Below are positions 41,201 to 53,320 of a DNA stretch of 64,000 bases, one piece after another. The notes under the pieces are model-generated. The model ran no database searches. It was not told the origin of the DNA and was given only the letters and a program-made list of their open reading frames with translations. The stretch covers positions 286,501 to 350,500 of the forward strand of contig JAFMOC010000023.1 of assembly GCA_019802505.1 (NCBI GenBank), given 5' to 3'. This DNA comes from Corydoras sp. C115 (taxonomy: Eukaryota > Chordata > Actinopteri > Siluriformes > Callichthyidae). The position numbers and the translations under genes were made by a program. How positions within the stretch are numbered: position 1 is the first letter of the stretch; every line of letters begins with the position of its first letter.

Positions 41201-44200
41201 TGACCAGTCAAGAACAAAATAATGGTTTGCATGTGATGAATAAACGGCTACAAGGTAAAATCACAGGCCATTTTATGGTCTGTAGTCAATCTGTTTATCT
41301 AAATACCTCGTTAGTCTCATTTATTCTTCACACGACCACCACAGAGAAGGTCTCGTTAGGTTGTTGGATGATTCTCAGCACTGTGCTTACACTGTTGTGT
41401 TGGTGTCACACTGGTTTGAGTGCTACCAGAGTTTTTAAACATATTAACCTTATTGCTTCACCTTGTAGATGTAAAATTAGGGGCAGTAGGTTCTCTCAGT
41501 CCAGCAGTGTCACTGACGTAGTTAAGAACCCCAACAGAACTGCTGCATCTGATCAACTTGTACCAGCACAATACATTAACACACAAATCAAACCATACAT
41601 AATCCCTGCTAGTCCTGATCATTACAAAAAATTGCAAAGGGGACCAACAGAGTAAAACTTAGACAATAGTACCGTATTTTCAGGACTATAAGGCGCACCT
41701 AAAAGCCTAAAATTTTCCCAGAAATCGGACGTGAGCCTTATAATCCGGTGCGCCTTATACGTGTACTGAGTTCCAAATTCTGTAAAAGTATTGTTGTGCG
41801 ACCGGGTGGTTTTTTTCCACACATCGCCGCCCTGCTGATCTGTGACTCCATGCGCGCTCATCTCACAGAAAAGCCGAGTGAAGCAAATTAATTCGGAGCT
41901 CACCGTCATTCCGGGAGGATTGAATAAAGAACTCTGACCGCTGGACATTGGCATAAATGGGGCGTTTAAAGTAAAGTTGCGGGCGGCGTGGGAGCGATGG
42001 ATGATAGACGGCGAACACACGTTTACTAAAACTCAGAGGCAGCGGCGGGCGAGTTACGCCACCGTCTGTGAATGGATTGTGGATGCCTGCGCTGAGGTTT
42101 CTGCTGTAACCGTCGTCCGAGCTTTCGCGAAAGCCGGCATCGTCGCCGAACAGCCGCCCGGTGACGAGACTGACTCGGACATCGATGAGAGGGAACCCGG
42201 AGTGCTCGATAGTGAAACAGCTTTTTAATTCAGACACAGAAGACGAGGACTTTATGGATTTGTGGGAGAAGAGTGATTAAAATAATGTGTGTTTTGTCAA
42301 GTAGTAGAATAAACTTCAATTATAAATCAGCGTTTTGCATCCTTTACTTTTCTTGTAGATCGTATGTTTTAGCGAGTGCCTTATAATACGCTGCCGTACA
42401 GAATAAGTACCGTACAGAAATAGAGTCTGTAATTCAGACTGCGCCTTAAAGTACGGTGCGCCTTATACGTGGGTCAAATACAGAAATAGACCCCGTAATT
42501 CACACTGCGCCTTATAATATGGTGCGCACCGCCTTATGGTCTGGAAAATACGGTACATGTTTTGTTTGTTTGAGAAACCGGAATCTGCTTCCTGTTGTGC
42601 CTAATTACACATCTTTCCTCTGAATTACTCACAATGATGCACATCTTCTCGTGCCTGAAAGCTTTATTAGAATATACTAACAGGTCTAAATCAAGTATTA
42701 AGAACAGAGTATTTAACATGCAAGATTTTAAATTGTTACCTACTTCACATTAGAGGTCGCCACATCTATCTATCCTGCTCTGCCACGCCAAACACCTGCA
42801 TGTCCTCCCTCACCACATCCATAAACCTCTCCTATGGCCTTCTTCTTCACCTCCTGCCTGGCAGCTCTATTCTTAGCATCCTTCTGCCAATTTAAACCTA
42901 ATCTCTCCTTTGCTCGTCCTTTCAACCTTATAATGTACAAGAAAGGAAATGCTGAAGTTTATCAGGGTGGTGCATGAGAGTGCATGTACCTGAGGCCCTC
43001 TCCCTCCATCGCATACTGACGACAGTACTCTAAAGTAAAGCTCTCTGCAGTGCTGGCCAAAGCAGTGCTCCATCGGATAATAGCCGAGTCCCACAACACC
43101 GTGCATGCTTCGGGGTTAATCACTGGAACAGATGGAGCTGTCCGGATACACACATAGGCAAATGATTAATTGCACGGCCAGTATGTTGTGGATTAATCAT
43201 AATACAAATGATAAATGCTACTGGTTGTGGCACAAACACATCCAATTCATGTAATCAGCTAAAAATGCAGGCATTTAATTTTAAATGACTTTTCACAGCA
43301 AAAACACTGACTGTGGTTCCAGAATACTAAACCTTTGGTTCGAGAATAATTGGCATTCGAGATGTAATGTCTTAGCGGTTAATCAGCTTAATGCTACAGC
43401 AAAAACTATTCAGAAATATAATGAATACAATTAAAGTGTATTACATAGTTTTTGTTTTTAAATACCCGATTCTAAATGGTTAACCACAACATTGAGAAAT
43501 AGCCAGTCCATCATATCCTGAAGACTGTTGCTGGATATGATGGACTGTAGTTAGGAGTCTATGCAACAAAATCAATAAAATCATTTATAAATTAGTGTTT
43601 TGGGTCTACGATGTGCTTTTTACATAAGCAGCCAAGGTGTTAACCGCACAACATACAGAAATAGAAATATAACAAAATGCTTTATAGTCATTCGCTAAAA
43701 TACAATTTCGAAGCACAGCGCTTTCTTCAGCGTAAATTATAAATATGAAGAGTTAATATAAATAAAGGAAAAACACTATTTGCACTATAATTGATATCAG
43801 ACAAACAATAAAAAAAGTGCACAGAACTTATTTAAAGTGTGCAATCTATACTATTATGGGGGACGTCATGGTAAATGCTGGGTACGAGAGCTGGCTTTAT
43901 ATCCACAAATAAATAATAAAGTTTTCCACAGGTTTCCTGATCTGCCACCTACACCCACACACAGTTATCCAGATTGCCTTTGGTCATCTAACTCCACCTT
44001 TTACTCACAAACTACTACATGATCATCGCCTCGCTGCCACAATCACACATTCAAGGAACATTACAGATCCTTTACAATATTTAGTAGCAGCTATTAGATT
44101 TCTTTCTGGACATGATCCTTACTTTACAAAATGGATGACCACATAACTGGACTAAGGATTGAATGTGATGGCTTAATCCAGCATACATAAATTACCTTAT

Positions 44201-47200
44201 ACTTAATTGAAATAGAAATGAATTGTATTAGTATTCTCCTCCTAGACATTTTACTGAAGCCAATATTATACTGTTAACATAATAGTGAGTAGTGATGTTT
44301 TATTTTGGAATAGATTCAGTTCAATTAAAGCTTCGACTGAAATGTCTTTTCATGACCTTTCTATTCATCTGGATCATACTGTGTTTCTTTCTGTCGCTTG
44401 AGGAAATGACCTTTTAGATGCTGAAAGCTTTTTGGGTCTTCAGCTGCATTTTTTGTGCCTAACCTTTACAGGTTCATCCCATTTTTTAATGACAGTTTCT
44501 TTGTGCTCATTTTTCCTTTAGATGTGGCTCTGTTTTGCTAAAATCAAGGTTTTATTTTGGTTTTGCAAATGTTTTTGAAAAACACATTAAAAAGCACGGC
44601 TATTATTTATTCTCATCTTGTTTTTTCCCCGCTTAGTCCTCTGTTATGGTCGTGGGTGGAGGGGGGCATGCCCTTCCAGGAATCCAGGGGAACATTTTGG
44701 GCACTGGACGGATAACACAAATTTAATGCTGTGCACACATTCACTTACACACACAATATGGGGGCAATTTAGCTAGGGACAATGGGAGGAATCCCACACA
44801 TGGAGAGAACATGGTAACTTCACCCAGATTAAGATCAATCTAAGGATTCCCAGCGCTGAGAGGCAGACATACTAACCACTAAACCACCGTTCCACCCTAT
44901 TATTTCATTAATAATAAAACTGATGGTAATATAAGTTGGTATTATGATGGTATTATATTGCTGTAAAGCACACTGACCTGTTCGAAACGGCAGTCTCTCA
45001 CTGGGCAGGCTGCAGCCGGTGTAGTTTACAGCCATCACCCAGACCTTATATGACTTATCTGGCTCCAAATCCTCCAGAGTACAGTAGCTCTCCTTTACTG
45101 TGATCCTGTACTCCTCTGTAATCGCTGTAGATATAAGTACACGAGGAAGAAACATGACAAATAATGTACTCTCCATGTGGATTACTGAGCTCCCCTTTGC
45201 TTTGGTGAACATTTCACTCTAAATGGGTTGTTAAAAGCATTAAGATCAAATTGTTAGGAAGGAATCAGTAGAAACTAAATAACGAAAAGGTTTAGAGGGA
45301 GCTGAAAGTGATATCAGCTGGTTGATCACATCCAGTATCACTACTGTTTGAATATTTAGTGTCCCTGAGTTCTGCTCCACACTCACCTCCTTGGGGCTCC
45401 TCCATGCAGTAGACCTGAAAGCAGTCAATGACATCACCTTCATTCACTGTCCAGTACACAGTAACTGAGGTGCTTGTGGCTGAATTAGGCCCTTGTAGCA
45501 AAATATGGGGTTTCTGAGGTACTACAAAGTACAGAAACAAAAAAAAAAACATAAAACATAGATTTGAATCTCTTTTTATTTCACATTCAGAGACTTATGC
45601 TGCTGAATTCTAACCTGGGATAACCTGTCGGTTTTTCTTTTCGTTTCCAGTGGTACCCTTGGTATAATCTTCAAACACAAGAAGACCGCGAGGGCCGAGC
45701 TCTAAAGACATGGTGGATTCTAAAGCTGCTTTTAACCTGTTAACCAAACGTAAAGTCCACATTAGGTAGGAGATTAAATGAGTAATTACATTTAATAGCA
45801 CTCACACAACACACAGTCGTTTTTATGCAACGTTCCCATGCAGAATTTTGGAACATTCATAATTTATTTATATTGAATTCACTGACATCCAAAATCAGGC
45901 ACAGTTCTCTAGTTTCTACATGCAGCAATAATAACCTCATTTCATCAACCCAGCAGCAGGATTACAGAAGCATTCAAAATATAAGTCAAAAAGATGCAGG
46001 TTTTCTGCATTCCCGGGGGCTTGTGCTGTGTCATTACTAACCAGTAGATGTCACTGTTGCAACACAAGTACTGAATGGTCAAATGAAGACCAACAGACAG
46101 GCACCTCTCAAAACCCAAACACACTTTCTGTAGCTATATGTTAATGCATTTGCACATTTTGCATATATGAGCATTCATCAAACATCATTACAAACATCGA
46201 TTTTAACATCTTTATTAATTATTTAAGTAAAGAGTGAAAAGAGCCACTTTGAACATGTATTTGTATGTAAAAATCCTGTAACACATCAGCAACAAAGACC
46301 CTGATTTGTGCTCTGCTTGTACATAAGCAGCACTTTTACTAATCTCCACTTAATGGCAAGTTTAAATGAGATTATCACATTATAACTGCAGCTTGTGAGT
46401 AAGATTAGAAACTTAGTTGTTAATTTCATGAACAAACAGCTGATTATTGTGTTGGTTCTGATTAAATTCAGCATGTTTCCATTTCATGCAGCACGGGACA
46501 TGATTACCGAGTAGTAATGTCGTCATATGACTGGAAATTAAAGGGAAAAATGACTTACCACATGTTTCAATAATAATCAACTTAAATAATGATTTTTAAT
46601 TAATTATTTAAACATTAAAGGAATAAATCAAAATAAGAAGTTAAATACAAAACTCACAGATACAAAGGCCAACTCATCAGTCTCTTCCATCTGCGTTGTC
46701 GTGTTTTCCATTGTCTCTTTCGCAGAATCTGTATTCGCTTGGAGAGACACTATTTGGTCGTATAACTGCTCGAGCTTCGTCTTCTTCTCTTCCTCCATAT
46801 TTTGAGACATCTCATTATATCTGTCCATTACAACCTTCAACATCTCCTCATTCTGTTCATCTATGGCTTTCTCAGAGTTCTTGCATTGCTCCTGTTAATC
46901 CAACAAGATTATACTGCATAACTATGGCCTTTAATTGAAATAAATCTAGAAGATATACATTTAAATTAAAGACCATCGTTTGTGATACCTCCACTGAGTT
47001 GTAAGCCAGCTCAAGTTCAGATACCAAGTCCTCAATGTTTTCCGATCTTTCTTGTAAAAGTGATATCCAGTTACCCAGCTGGTTCTAAAATACAATATAA
47101 AAAGACATTTGCAGAATAAAGTACTTTTTTTTTGTCCTTTTGTCTGTTGCATGAAGGTTTAAGTAAATTAACAAATTACAGAGTTTTAGTAAGTGTCTCA

Positions 47201-50200
47201 ACTTTTTTTAGAAATTGGGAATGTTTATTAAATTAACACTTAGTCATTAGTTTAACCTCAAATTAAAGATACACAAGAGCCATCCATCCATTATCTTCCA
47301 CTTTATCCTATATTAGGGTCGGGGGGGGGGTTCCCTATGCCCACCCAGGGGAGAACGTTTCGGGCGCTGGGCAGATACACCCAGAACAGGGCACCAATCT
47401 ATCACTGGGCACACACTCACACAGACATACACACTCTATATGGGCCAATTTGGAGAACTCAATTGACTCGATCCATGTTTTTGGAAACCGGAGAACCCGG
47501 AGGAAACCCACGCAGACACGGGGAGAACATGGAAACTCCACCAAGATGGGGATTCGAACCGGGAATCCCTAGTGCTGAGAGGCGAACGTGCTAACCACTA
47601 AGCCACCGTGCCGCCAGATCCACAAGACTTTACATAAAATAGTTGCCAGGTCTCAGAAAAAATGACGATGACTTAATTATCAAAGAATTGTTAGGGCGTA
47701 TCAGATTTCAGGATGGAGCCAAGTGATGAACAGAGTTTTTCCACAGTCACTACACTGTCTAATAAGAGGAAGTGCATTCGTGTATTTGGTTTTACTTTTA
47801 CTCACCTTAATATCTTCGAATGCTTTTTCCAAGCTTGAAACATCATGATTTTCATGTCCACCATCACTCATCAGTATTGGGATTTGGCAAACAAGGCAAA
47901 ATGCATCGGCTGGGAAAATGTCTTCTTTTTCTTCTAGTTGCTCGAGATTGTAACTTTGGGAACGTTCCAAGTTCTCAACAAACTCAAAATCTGTTTCAAC
48001 TTCCAGCTCTGAGGATTGCTCTTGTTCACGATCCTGAAAGTCTTCAATCCTAACAGCTGCTTCTGACTCTGCTTGCCTGACATCTTGCTTAGTGACCATC
48101 TCATAATCAAGCTCTTCAGTGAGTTCCTCTGGCAAATCAAGCTCTGTAGCTTCCTGGCAGAACCTTGAAAGATCTTCTTGGGCACTGAAGCTTCGTAATG
48201 CTGATAATGGGCCTGGAGCCATTTTTATTTCTCCAACTAAAGTGAAGTCACGCTCTTGTCCGATGGATTCTATAGGTTCAATAGGTGAGACCCTCATTGT
48301 AAAGAAGTCATGTATATCCGGTGCAGGGGAAAGAGTTTCAGGCTCTTCATGTGCACCTTTTAAAAAAGCTTTTTTTGAACTTTTGTCCTCTTGTGCAGAT
48401 AATTTAGAGGAATTATCTTTAACTGCTGCAGTACATTGTTCAGGCTCAGCATCGTCGCCAGTGGACTCTGTGTAATTACTGTCAATTGCTACATCTTTTA
48501 CATCAATCACTTCAGCTTGTTCTGATGAAAAGTCAACGATTTTAGATAAAACCTCTGGCTCTTTATCACTAATAAGTGAACTTGTCACATTAACTCCCTT
48601 ATTGGTTACTAAATGAGCATCTTTATTTTTCAGCTCATGACCCTCTTCTTCCTTCATAACTTTTACTTTTACAGAATGCAAATCCTCAGCTGTTATTTGT
48701 TCTGCATCAACACTGTCTCCAGCCTTACAAATTTCCCCCATCTTTTTTGGTATTTTATCATCACTCATAGGCATCTTATCTTTTAACCCAGAATCTTTCA
48801 TGGTCCTTTCTTCCTTATCCAAAATAATCTTCTCCTTTGTTGACATGTCACATGGAGCAGCAGTTAACTTTTCCTGAAAAACAACTGAAACTGAATCTGC
48901 AACTTCTGTTTTCTGTGTTAGCACAGAATCCACAGCTGGAACTTTGCTCTCCATTTCTGTAACGTGTTTTTCAATCTGCTCTTTTATCTTATCCATGACC
49001 TTAACCTCAACCACTTTACTTCGTTCCTCAGTTGCATCTGTTTTCTTATTATGCAAGTCCATCAAAACTTTCTGAGCTTCAGGCTCCAATTTAGCTTCAT
49101 TACCTTTAACTTGATTTTCCACATCCAGCATCACAGATTTGTCAACTTGATCCTGCTTTTCAGATAAAACTGGCAGATGTAGAATGTCACTTGGATCTTT
49201 CAGCCCATTAACGACCTCAGTGGGTTTAGAAACTTCAGGTTTAGATTCCAAACATGCTTTAGCAACTTCTACTTGAGATTCGGGCTCAGGAATGATTGTG
49301 TGTTTATCAGCGGGCTTGACAGATTCTTGATTTCTGTTTAGTTTAGAAGCCTTGACTTTTATTTGACCTTCACCCGAATGGCTCTCTGTTGAAGTGAGGT
49401 CTTTGGGGGTCACTGCTGATGTGCTTTCAACTTTATCGGGTGTTTTCTTTTCTTGTGGCTTAGCTTCACGTGTTATTTCTTTGTCTGGACCTTGCTTCTT
49501 ACTCTCCTCAACTGATTCTTGAACTGTAACAACGCTATCCGAATCCTTTATTAAAGCAGACTTACGGTTTACTCCTCTCATTCTGGTTTCAGTCTTCGGT
49601 ACAGTGACTTTTTCTTGTTCTACAACTTCTTGAAACTCTCTGTCTGTATGTTTTACTGTAACTTCACTTTGTATTTCATTTAGCAGTATTGATTTTTCAG
49701 GTTCCAGATTGACTATTTCTGGTACTTTAACTACTTTTTGAGGACATTTATTATCCATTGTGGTTTCTGCTGTTGAACAGCCAGACTGTGAACAACCATG
49801 TACACAATCCTCTACAGCCTCTGAGGAACTTTCAACTGCAATACATCCAGATGTTGATTCACAACAATCCGTACCATCCTTAGAACAAATTAACGGCAAA
49901 GCTTGGGCTTCTGAATCTTCTTTGCCCTCTGATTGGCTGGCACATACATCCTCTTCCTGTTCATTTTCCTCCTTCACACGAATTAAACATCCGGACATTT
50001 CAAATTTATTTTGAGGCCATATTACTCTGTCACTTGCTGGGCTATCCACATCCACCACGTCTTCAACCACAGGTATGTCATCTTTCAAAATGAATTTTTC
50101 TAGGTAGCCATCTCCATCGTCTGAATCAGAAAAGCGTCTTTTAAACGACTTCTCAGAAACCACACTTTCTCTATCTGAGAAGTCGTCCTCCTTTTTCCGG

Positions 50201-53132
50201 TCTCCAACGGCATCTTCATAAAGGTCTAAGTAATGAAAGGACATTGCTCGTGGCTCATCAAGCAGATCCTGATCAATAATTTTCGGTGGCCCAGCAGGGA
50301 GGAAAATGGGCGTAAGAATAGTTTCCTCACTACCGAATAAAGTTGAACCACACTCTTTGAGAGATTTAGGACTTCCACTGCCCATATGTTCCTCGCCATC
50401 TTTGGGGTGAGAAGGTTGGGGTTCTGCATTGCATTTTGCACCATAAAACACTTCATCAAGTTGATCACTTGCAATTTCCACCTCACTTATAATGACAAAT
50501 GAGTCCTCGTCGACAGTATCATTTCCTTTTTGCTCTTCATCAGGTATCTGAGACTCCTCTTGCTGGATGATTTCTGTGATGTTGATGTTTTCAGACTCTT
50601 CAACTGCAGTGTGCTGATCTAACAGTGTGAATTTCTCCAAATAATCAACATCTGTTTCATCCTTTGTAGCTTGTTCAACAGCAGTGGTCTGAGATGAATC
50701 CTTCTGGCTTTTATCCTCTATTTCTTGAGCATCTGTATCCATTTCGTCAGATCTGACAGTGGCTGCTGACAGGTCTTCCTGTCTGCATTTAGATCGGATC
50801 TTTGGCGTGTCCTCTAAGTAAGACAGATTGTCGGCCAGGTCAGTACTTTTCTCCTCGTCCACTGTAGGAAGTTTGGATGGTACCACGATATTAAGGATTT
50901 CAAAACCTTCAGAAATCAGGTTAAACAGCTCTTGATCCTTATCCAGACTGCTGCCTGTGGTCGGACTGTCCTCTGGATTTTCAGATCGTATGTTGGGCAC
51001 TGATACTTCAGCCATCGCAGGTCTTTCCTCTCCTATTGCAGCTCCTGATAACCTGGAGCCTGGTCTCCGAAACCGATCACCTAACTTTCCTCTACCACTT
51101 GTCTTTTTTCTTCTTTTGACCTTGTCCTCATCCATAATGATAACTATATTACCCTGTGTCCCTGAGCCTTCCAGGCTGTATGTGTCTGATGGAGAACTGG
51201 CTTCTGAGGCCCATGGTGTGGAGCACCTGCTTGAAGCGGTTTCCCACACAATCCCACTGTCCTCACTCTGCACGGTCACCATGGAGAAAGATGGGTCCAC
51301 CATGAGGCACTGGAACTTGGGCTTTACAGCTGGGTCTTGAACTGATTCCTTTAAACTGTTAATAATAAAAAATGTGAGTTAGTAAAACATGTCAAAGGTG
51401 ACAAATAAGACCCATGTCATAAAGAGAAAAACACGATACAGCAATTGAATGTGATCCCGCCTTTTGTTCTAGGGTAGGAGCCACTTGTTTTTACTCTGAT
51501 TGCCAGTTTTAGCAGTTCCACTATAAAGATGAACTTTGGAGTTTTACAATTACAGTTGATCTGTTTCTTTCCATACTTTAGCTGGGTGTTGGATCATTCT
51601 CAGCACTACAGTGACACTGGGGTGGTGTGTTGGTGTGTACAGGGATGCTACTACTGAATTTAAATCACTGCTGCTGCAGCTTTTAAACACTGTCTACTCA
51701 CTGTACACTTAATTAGACACATCTGTCCTAATTCTCCAACTCGTAGATGTAAAATCAGAGAATGTGGTTACTTTGTTACTGCAGTTTGTGTCAGTCATCC
51801 TCTTAACCATCATCAATGCTCCATGACAACAGCTACAGGATGCTGGTTGCTGGACAGTGTAACAAATACTAACACACCACCACCATATCAGTGGCAACAG
51901 GGAATGAATCATTAGAAAACAAAGTATGTAGATGAACAGATGGACTGAAGCAGTGCTGTAGGAGCTGATAAAACAGGAGTGTAAATGTATACTCATGGTT
52001 GCAGTGGGGCCAGAGCCCGGAAATCCTGAGCAACAGACGGAAATACACCTTGGAAAGGCAGTCAAGACATCTTTAAGGGTTAATCTTACCTAGTTTTTTG
52101 GGACTTTGGGAGAGCCCATGCAGTTATAAGGAGAACATACCAAACAACCACTAAAAGCTAGTGGTTAGTACATTCGCCTCTCAGCGCTAAGGATTCCCAA
52201 TTCAAATCCAATCTGGGAGGAGTTTCCATGTTCTCCCTATGTCGGCGTGAGTTTCCTCCTGGTTCTCCGGTCCAATCCCACAGTCCAAAAACATGGATCA
52301 AGGTCAATTGAATTCCCCAAATTGCCCCATAAAGAGTGTGTCTGTGTGAGTGAGTGTGTGCCCAGTGATAGATTGGTGCCCTGTCCTGGGTGTATCTGCC
52401 CAGCGCCCAAAACTTTCTCCCCTGGATGGGCATGGGGAACCCTGCCCTGAAGATAATGGATGGATGGTGGCTTAGTGGTTAGCATGTTCTCCTCTCAGCA
52501 CTAGGGATTCCTGGTTCGAATCTGAATCTGGGTGGAGTTTCCATGTTCTCCCCGTGTCCGCATGGGTTTCCTCCGGGTTCTCCGGTTTCCTCCCACAATC
52601 CAAAAACATGGATCAAGGTCAACTGAATTCTCCAAATTGCCCCATATAGAGTGTGTCTGTGTGAGTGAGTGTGTGTGTGACTGCCCCCCCCCAACCCTAG
52701 TACAGGATAAAGCGGAAGATAATAGATGGATGGCTATAACATTGATTTAAATGCAAGTAAACATGGGGGTAAATACAAACCTACCCCACCTCCCGCTGAC
52801 GTGTCCCCCCCGCGAAAGTGGGCAGAAACGCTAACAAGATGCACGGAATACCGAGACCATATATTAAAACGCACACAAGCCGTTTTAAGCAAACGTTATT
52901 AAAAAAGCACAAATACACCATTAAGAATCTACTTTAAAAAAGTTCTCGACGTCTCACTATTGCCGGACTTTTATGTAAACACTGCAACAGTGGTATAAAG
53001 AGAACTTATGGACGGTGTTTGGTACCTATTGTGCAGTTCCTCGACCTCTTCGTCGTCGATGTTGGTCTCCGTCGCGTCGCCCTGCACCTCGGCTTCACTC
53101 CCGTCACCATCACCTCGCGTCCCGGGCTCCAT
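38207..53132 (-). CDS. cmya5: Cardiomyopathy-associated protein 5 / myospryn (13 coding exons, 1744 aa)
   Basis: Striated-muscle TRIM-like scaffold known to bind alpha-actinin, desmin, dysbindin and PKA-RII at costameres and around the sarcoplasmic reticulum. Coding exons in transcript order: 53026-53132, 47806-51355, 46989-47084, 46658-46891, 46508-46530, 45615-45736, 45387-45521, 44978-45124, 42990-43137, 40899-41032, 40681-40795, 38543-38719, 38207-38453. The sum is 5235 nt and every phase fits. Exon 2 encodes a long acidic, low-complexity region with a conserved start (PSFSMVTVQSEDSGI) and end, including ISEGFEILNI and LDLYEDAVGDRKKE. The CLVCQIPI...GHENHDVSSL segment is a degenerate B-box. 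Residues about 1220-1375 are coiled coil, about 1378-1471 and 1472-1565 are two fibronectin III domains, and about 1566-1744 are B30.2/SPRY ending FALEKPGNLELRMTIE. Human CMYA5 is about 4069 aa; the shortage lies in exon 2. The start codon is in the conserved first exon upstream of the PSFSMVTVQ block. Confidence 0.96.
38806..38975 (+). mobile_element. Ancient SINE relic in a cmya5 intron
   Basis: Eroded matches to SINE body motifs ('gcatgttctctctgtg', 'gaggaaattgcac', 'gggataggctccacagct'). Boundaries are uncertain. Confidence 0.35.
39035..39189. repeat. Interspersed repeat fragment adjoining the pogo-type element
   Basis: 'cctccactcttctatatagga', 'gggaattattgcccatttatcc' and 'ttcattccaaaagcattcaatgggg' form a motif series common in fish DNA-transposon-derived repeats. 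Family not assigned. Confidence 0.45.
39190..40060 (+). mobile_element. Non-autonomous pogo-type DNA transposon, copy 1
   Basis: Terminal inverted repeats (left 'ggattataaggcgcacct', right 'aggcgcacc...' on the reverse strand) and repeated subterminal 'gcgccttata(a/g)tacggtgc' motifs. Inside is a fragment of the transposase C-terminus (LRPLDIGVNGAFKVKLR and WERWMIDGEHTFTKTQ at about 39447-39555), which then stops. The rest of the transposase is missing. It lies in a cmya5 intron. Confidence 0.8.
40178..40510 (-). mobile_element. tRNA-derived SINE
   Basis: Reverse copy in a cmya5 intron, missing the last 10-15 bp of the head, flanked by 'catgcggcaat' and 'catgtggcaat'. Confidence 0.9.
41279..41640. 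repeat. Degenerate interspersed repeat in a cmya5 intron
   Basis: 'ttgttggatgattctcagcac', 'cttgtagatgtaaaatta', 'cagtccagcagtgtcactgac' and 'gtaccagcacaatac' match the unassigned fish repeat seen at 51540-51975, in shuffled preservation. Confidence 0.45.
41672..42553 (+). mobile_element. Non-autonomous pogo-type DNA transposon, copy 2
   Basis: Complete element with TA at both ends (41670-41671 and 42554-42555) and inverted termini 'ccgtatttt...ctataaggcgcacc'. The internal remnant is the same transposase C-terminal segment as in copy 1 but longer and open in frame at 41977-42228 (AWERWMIDGEHTFTKT, then SYATVCEWIVDACAEVSA and TVVRAFAKAGI), as in pogo-family DDE transposases. The catalytic part is absent. 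Confidence 0.85.
42735..42895. repeat. Fragment of an abundant fish interspersed repeat (possible LINE 3' region)
   Basis: 'attagaggtcgccacatc', 'catgtcctccctcaccacatcc' and 'ctcctgcctggcagctctattc' are characteristic of a widespread fish repeat. I could not fix the family. Confidence 0.5.
43138..44624. other. cmya5 intron with no recognised feature
   Basis: AT-rich intron between FN3-coding exons. It contains an inverted repeat at 43504-43547 and otherwise nothing recognised. Confidence 0.6.
43504..43547. repeat. Perfect inverted repeat, 15-bp arms
   Basis: Arms 43504-43518 and 43533-43547 are exact reverse complements around a 14-nt loop; intronic in cmya5. Confidence 0.85.
44625..44897 (-). 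mobile_element. Diverged tRNA-derived SINE
   Basis: Reverse copy with many substitutions and deletions ('cccgcttagtcctctgttatgg' ... 'actaaccactaaaccaccg'). Confidence 0.8.
46508..46530 (-). other. cmya5: 23-nt micro-exon of cmya5
   Basis: Flanked by AG (CCAG/TCATATG) and GT (CTCG/GTAATC) on the - strand. It encodes SYDDITT plus two bases of Arg, aligning with SFEEINER of human CMYA5. It is required to link phase 0 of the preceding exon to phase 2 of the next. TRIM genes classically carry a 23-nt exon at this place in the coiled coil. Confidence 0.88.
47283..47615 (-). mobile_element. tRNA-derived SINE
   Basis: Reverse copy in the cmya5 intron after the giant exon, with 'gatacacaaga' / 'gatccacaaga' as the likely target duplication. 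Confidence 0.9.
47806..51355 (-). other. cmya5: Giant second exon of cmya5 (3550 nt)
   Basis: A single open exon encodes residues about 36-1219. Start and end match the conserved edges of mammalian CMYA5; the middle is Glu/Lys/Asp/Ser-rich with repeated VEK, KVE and SE(K/V) patterns and little conserved sequence. Confidence 0.93.
51535..51980. repeat. Interspersed fish repeat in cmya5 intron 1
   Basis: Best-preserved local copy: 'gctgggtgttggatcattctc', 'tagatgtaaaatcagagaatg', 'agtcatcctcttaaccatcatc', 'actaacacaccaccaccatatc' and 'gaacagatggactgaagc'. A non-autonomous DNA element is possible. Family not assigned. Confidence 0.55.
52158..52468 (+). mobile_element. tRNA-derived SINE
   Basis: Copy with a shortened head ('tagtggttagtacattcgcc') and a (GGAT)n tail that runs straight into the next SINE. 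Confidence 0.85.
52467..52735 (+). mobile_element. tRNA-derived SINE, directly abutting
   Basis: Begins 'ggtggcttagtggtt' immediately after the (GGAT)n tail of the previous copy; the distal part is deleted. Confidence 0.85.
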
Positions 53133-53320
53133 TTTGTCCGAATAAAGACGAAAACTTGCTGGTTTTTTGGGTATTTAATCGGAAGCCGCGCGGCTGTGTG
53201 TTTGGATCATGGCTGACTCAGCGCGTCCCCGAAATAGCAGCCGAAGTTTCCCGAAGGCGAGCGGCGTAATGTGCAAAGTGTCATCGGTGTTCAGAGTACC
53301 TGAAAGGGTTCTGCAGCTTT
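53133..53320 (-). promoter_or_regulatory. cmya5: cmya5 5' UTR and promoter region
   Basis: A GC-rich island with several CpGs directly upstream of the cmya5 ATG. It contains GGCTGACTCAGC (53211-53222), similar to a MAF/NF-E2 or AP-1 site. No clear TATA box. No transcription start was located. Confidence 0.4.

Noticed and set aside
45601..45625. cmya5 exon end at the earlier CAG/GTTATC donor (45625)
   Set aside because: It gives the wrong phase for the next exon; the donor at 45615 (CCAG/GTTAGA) restores the frame and the conserved VIPVPQKP junction.
46559..46580. Alternative cmya5 micro-exon next to a GTAAGT donor
   Set aside because: It is 22 nt long and breaks the frame; the 23-nt segment at 46508-46530 fits phase and sequence.
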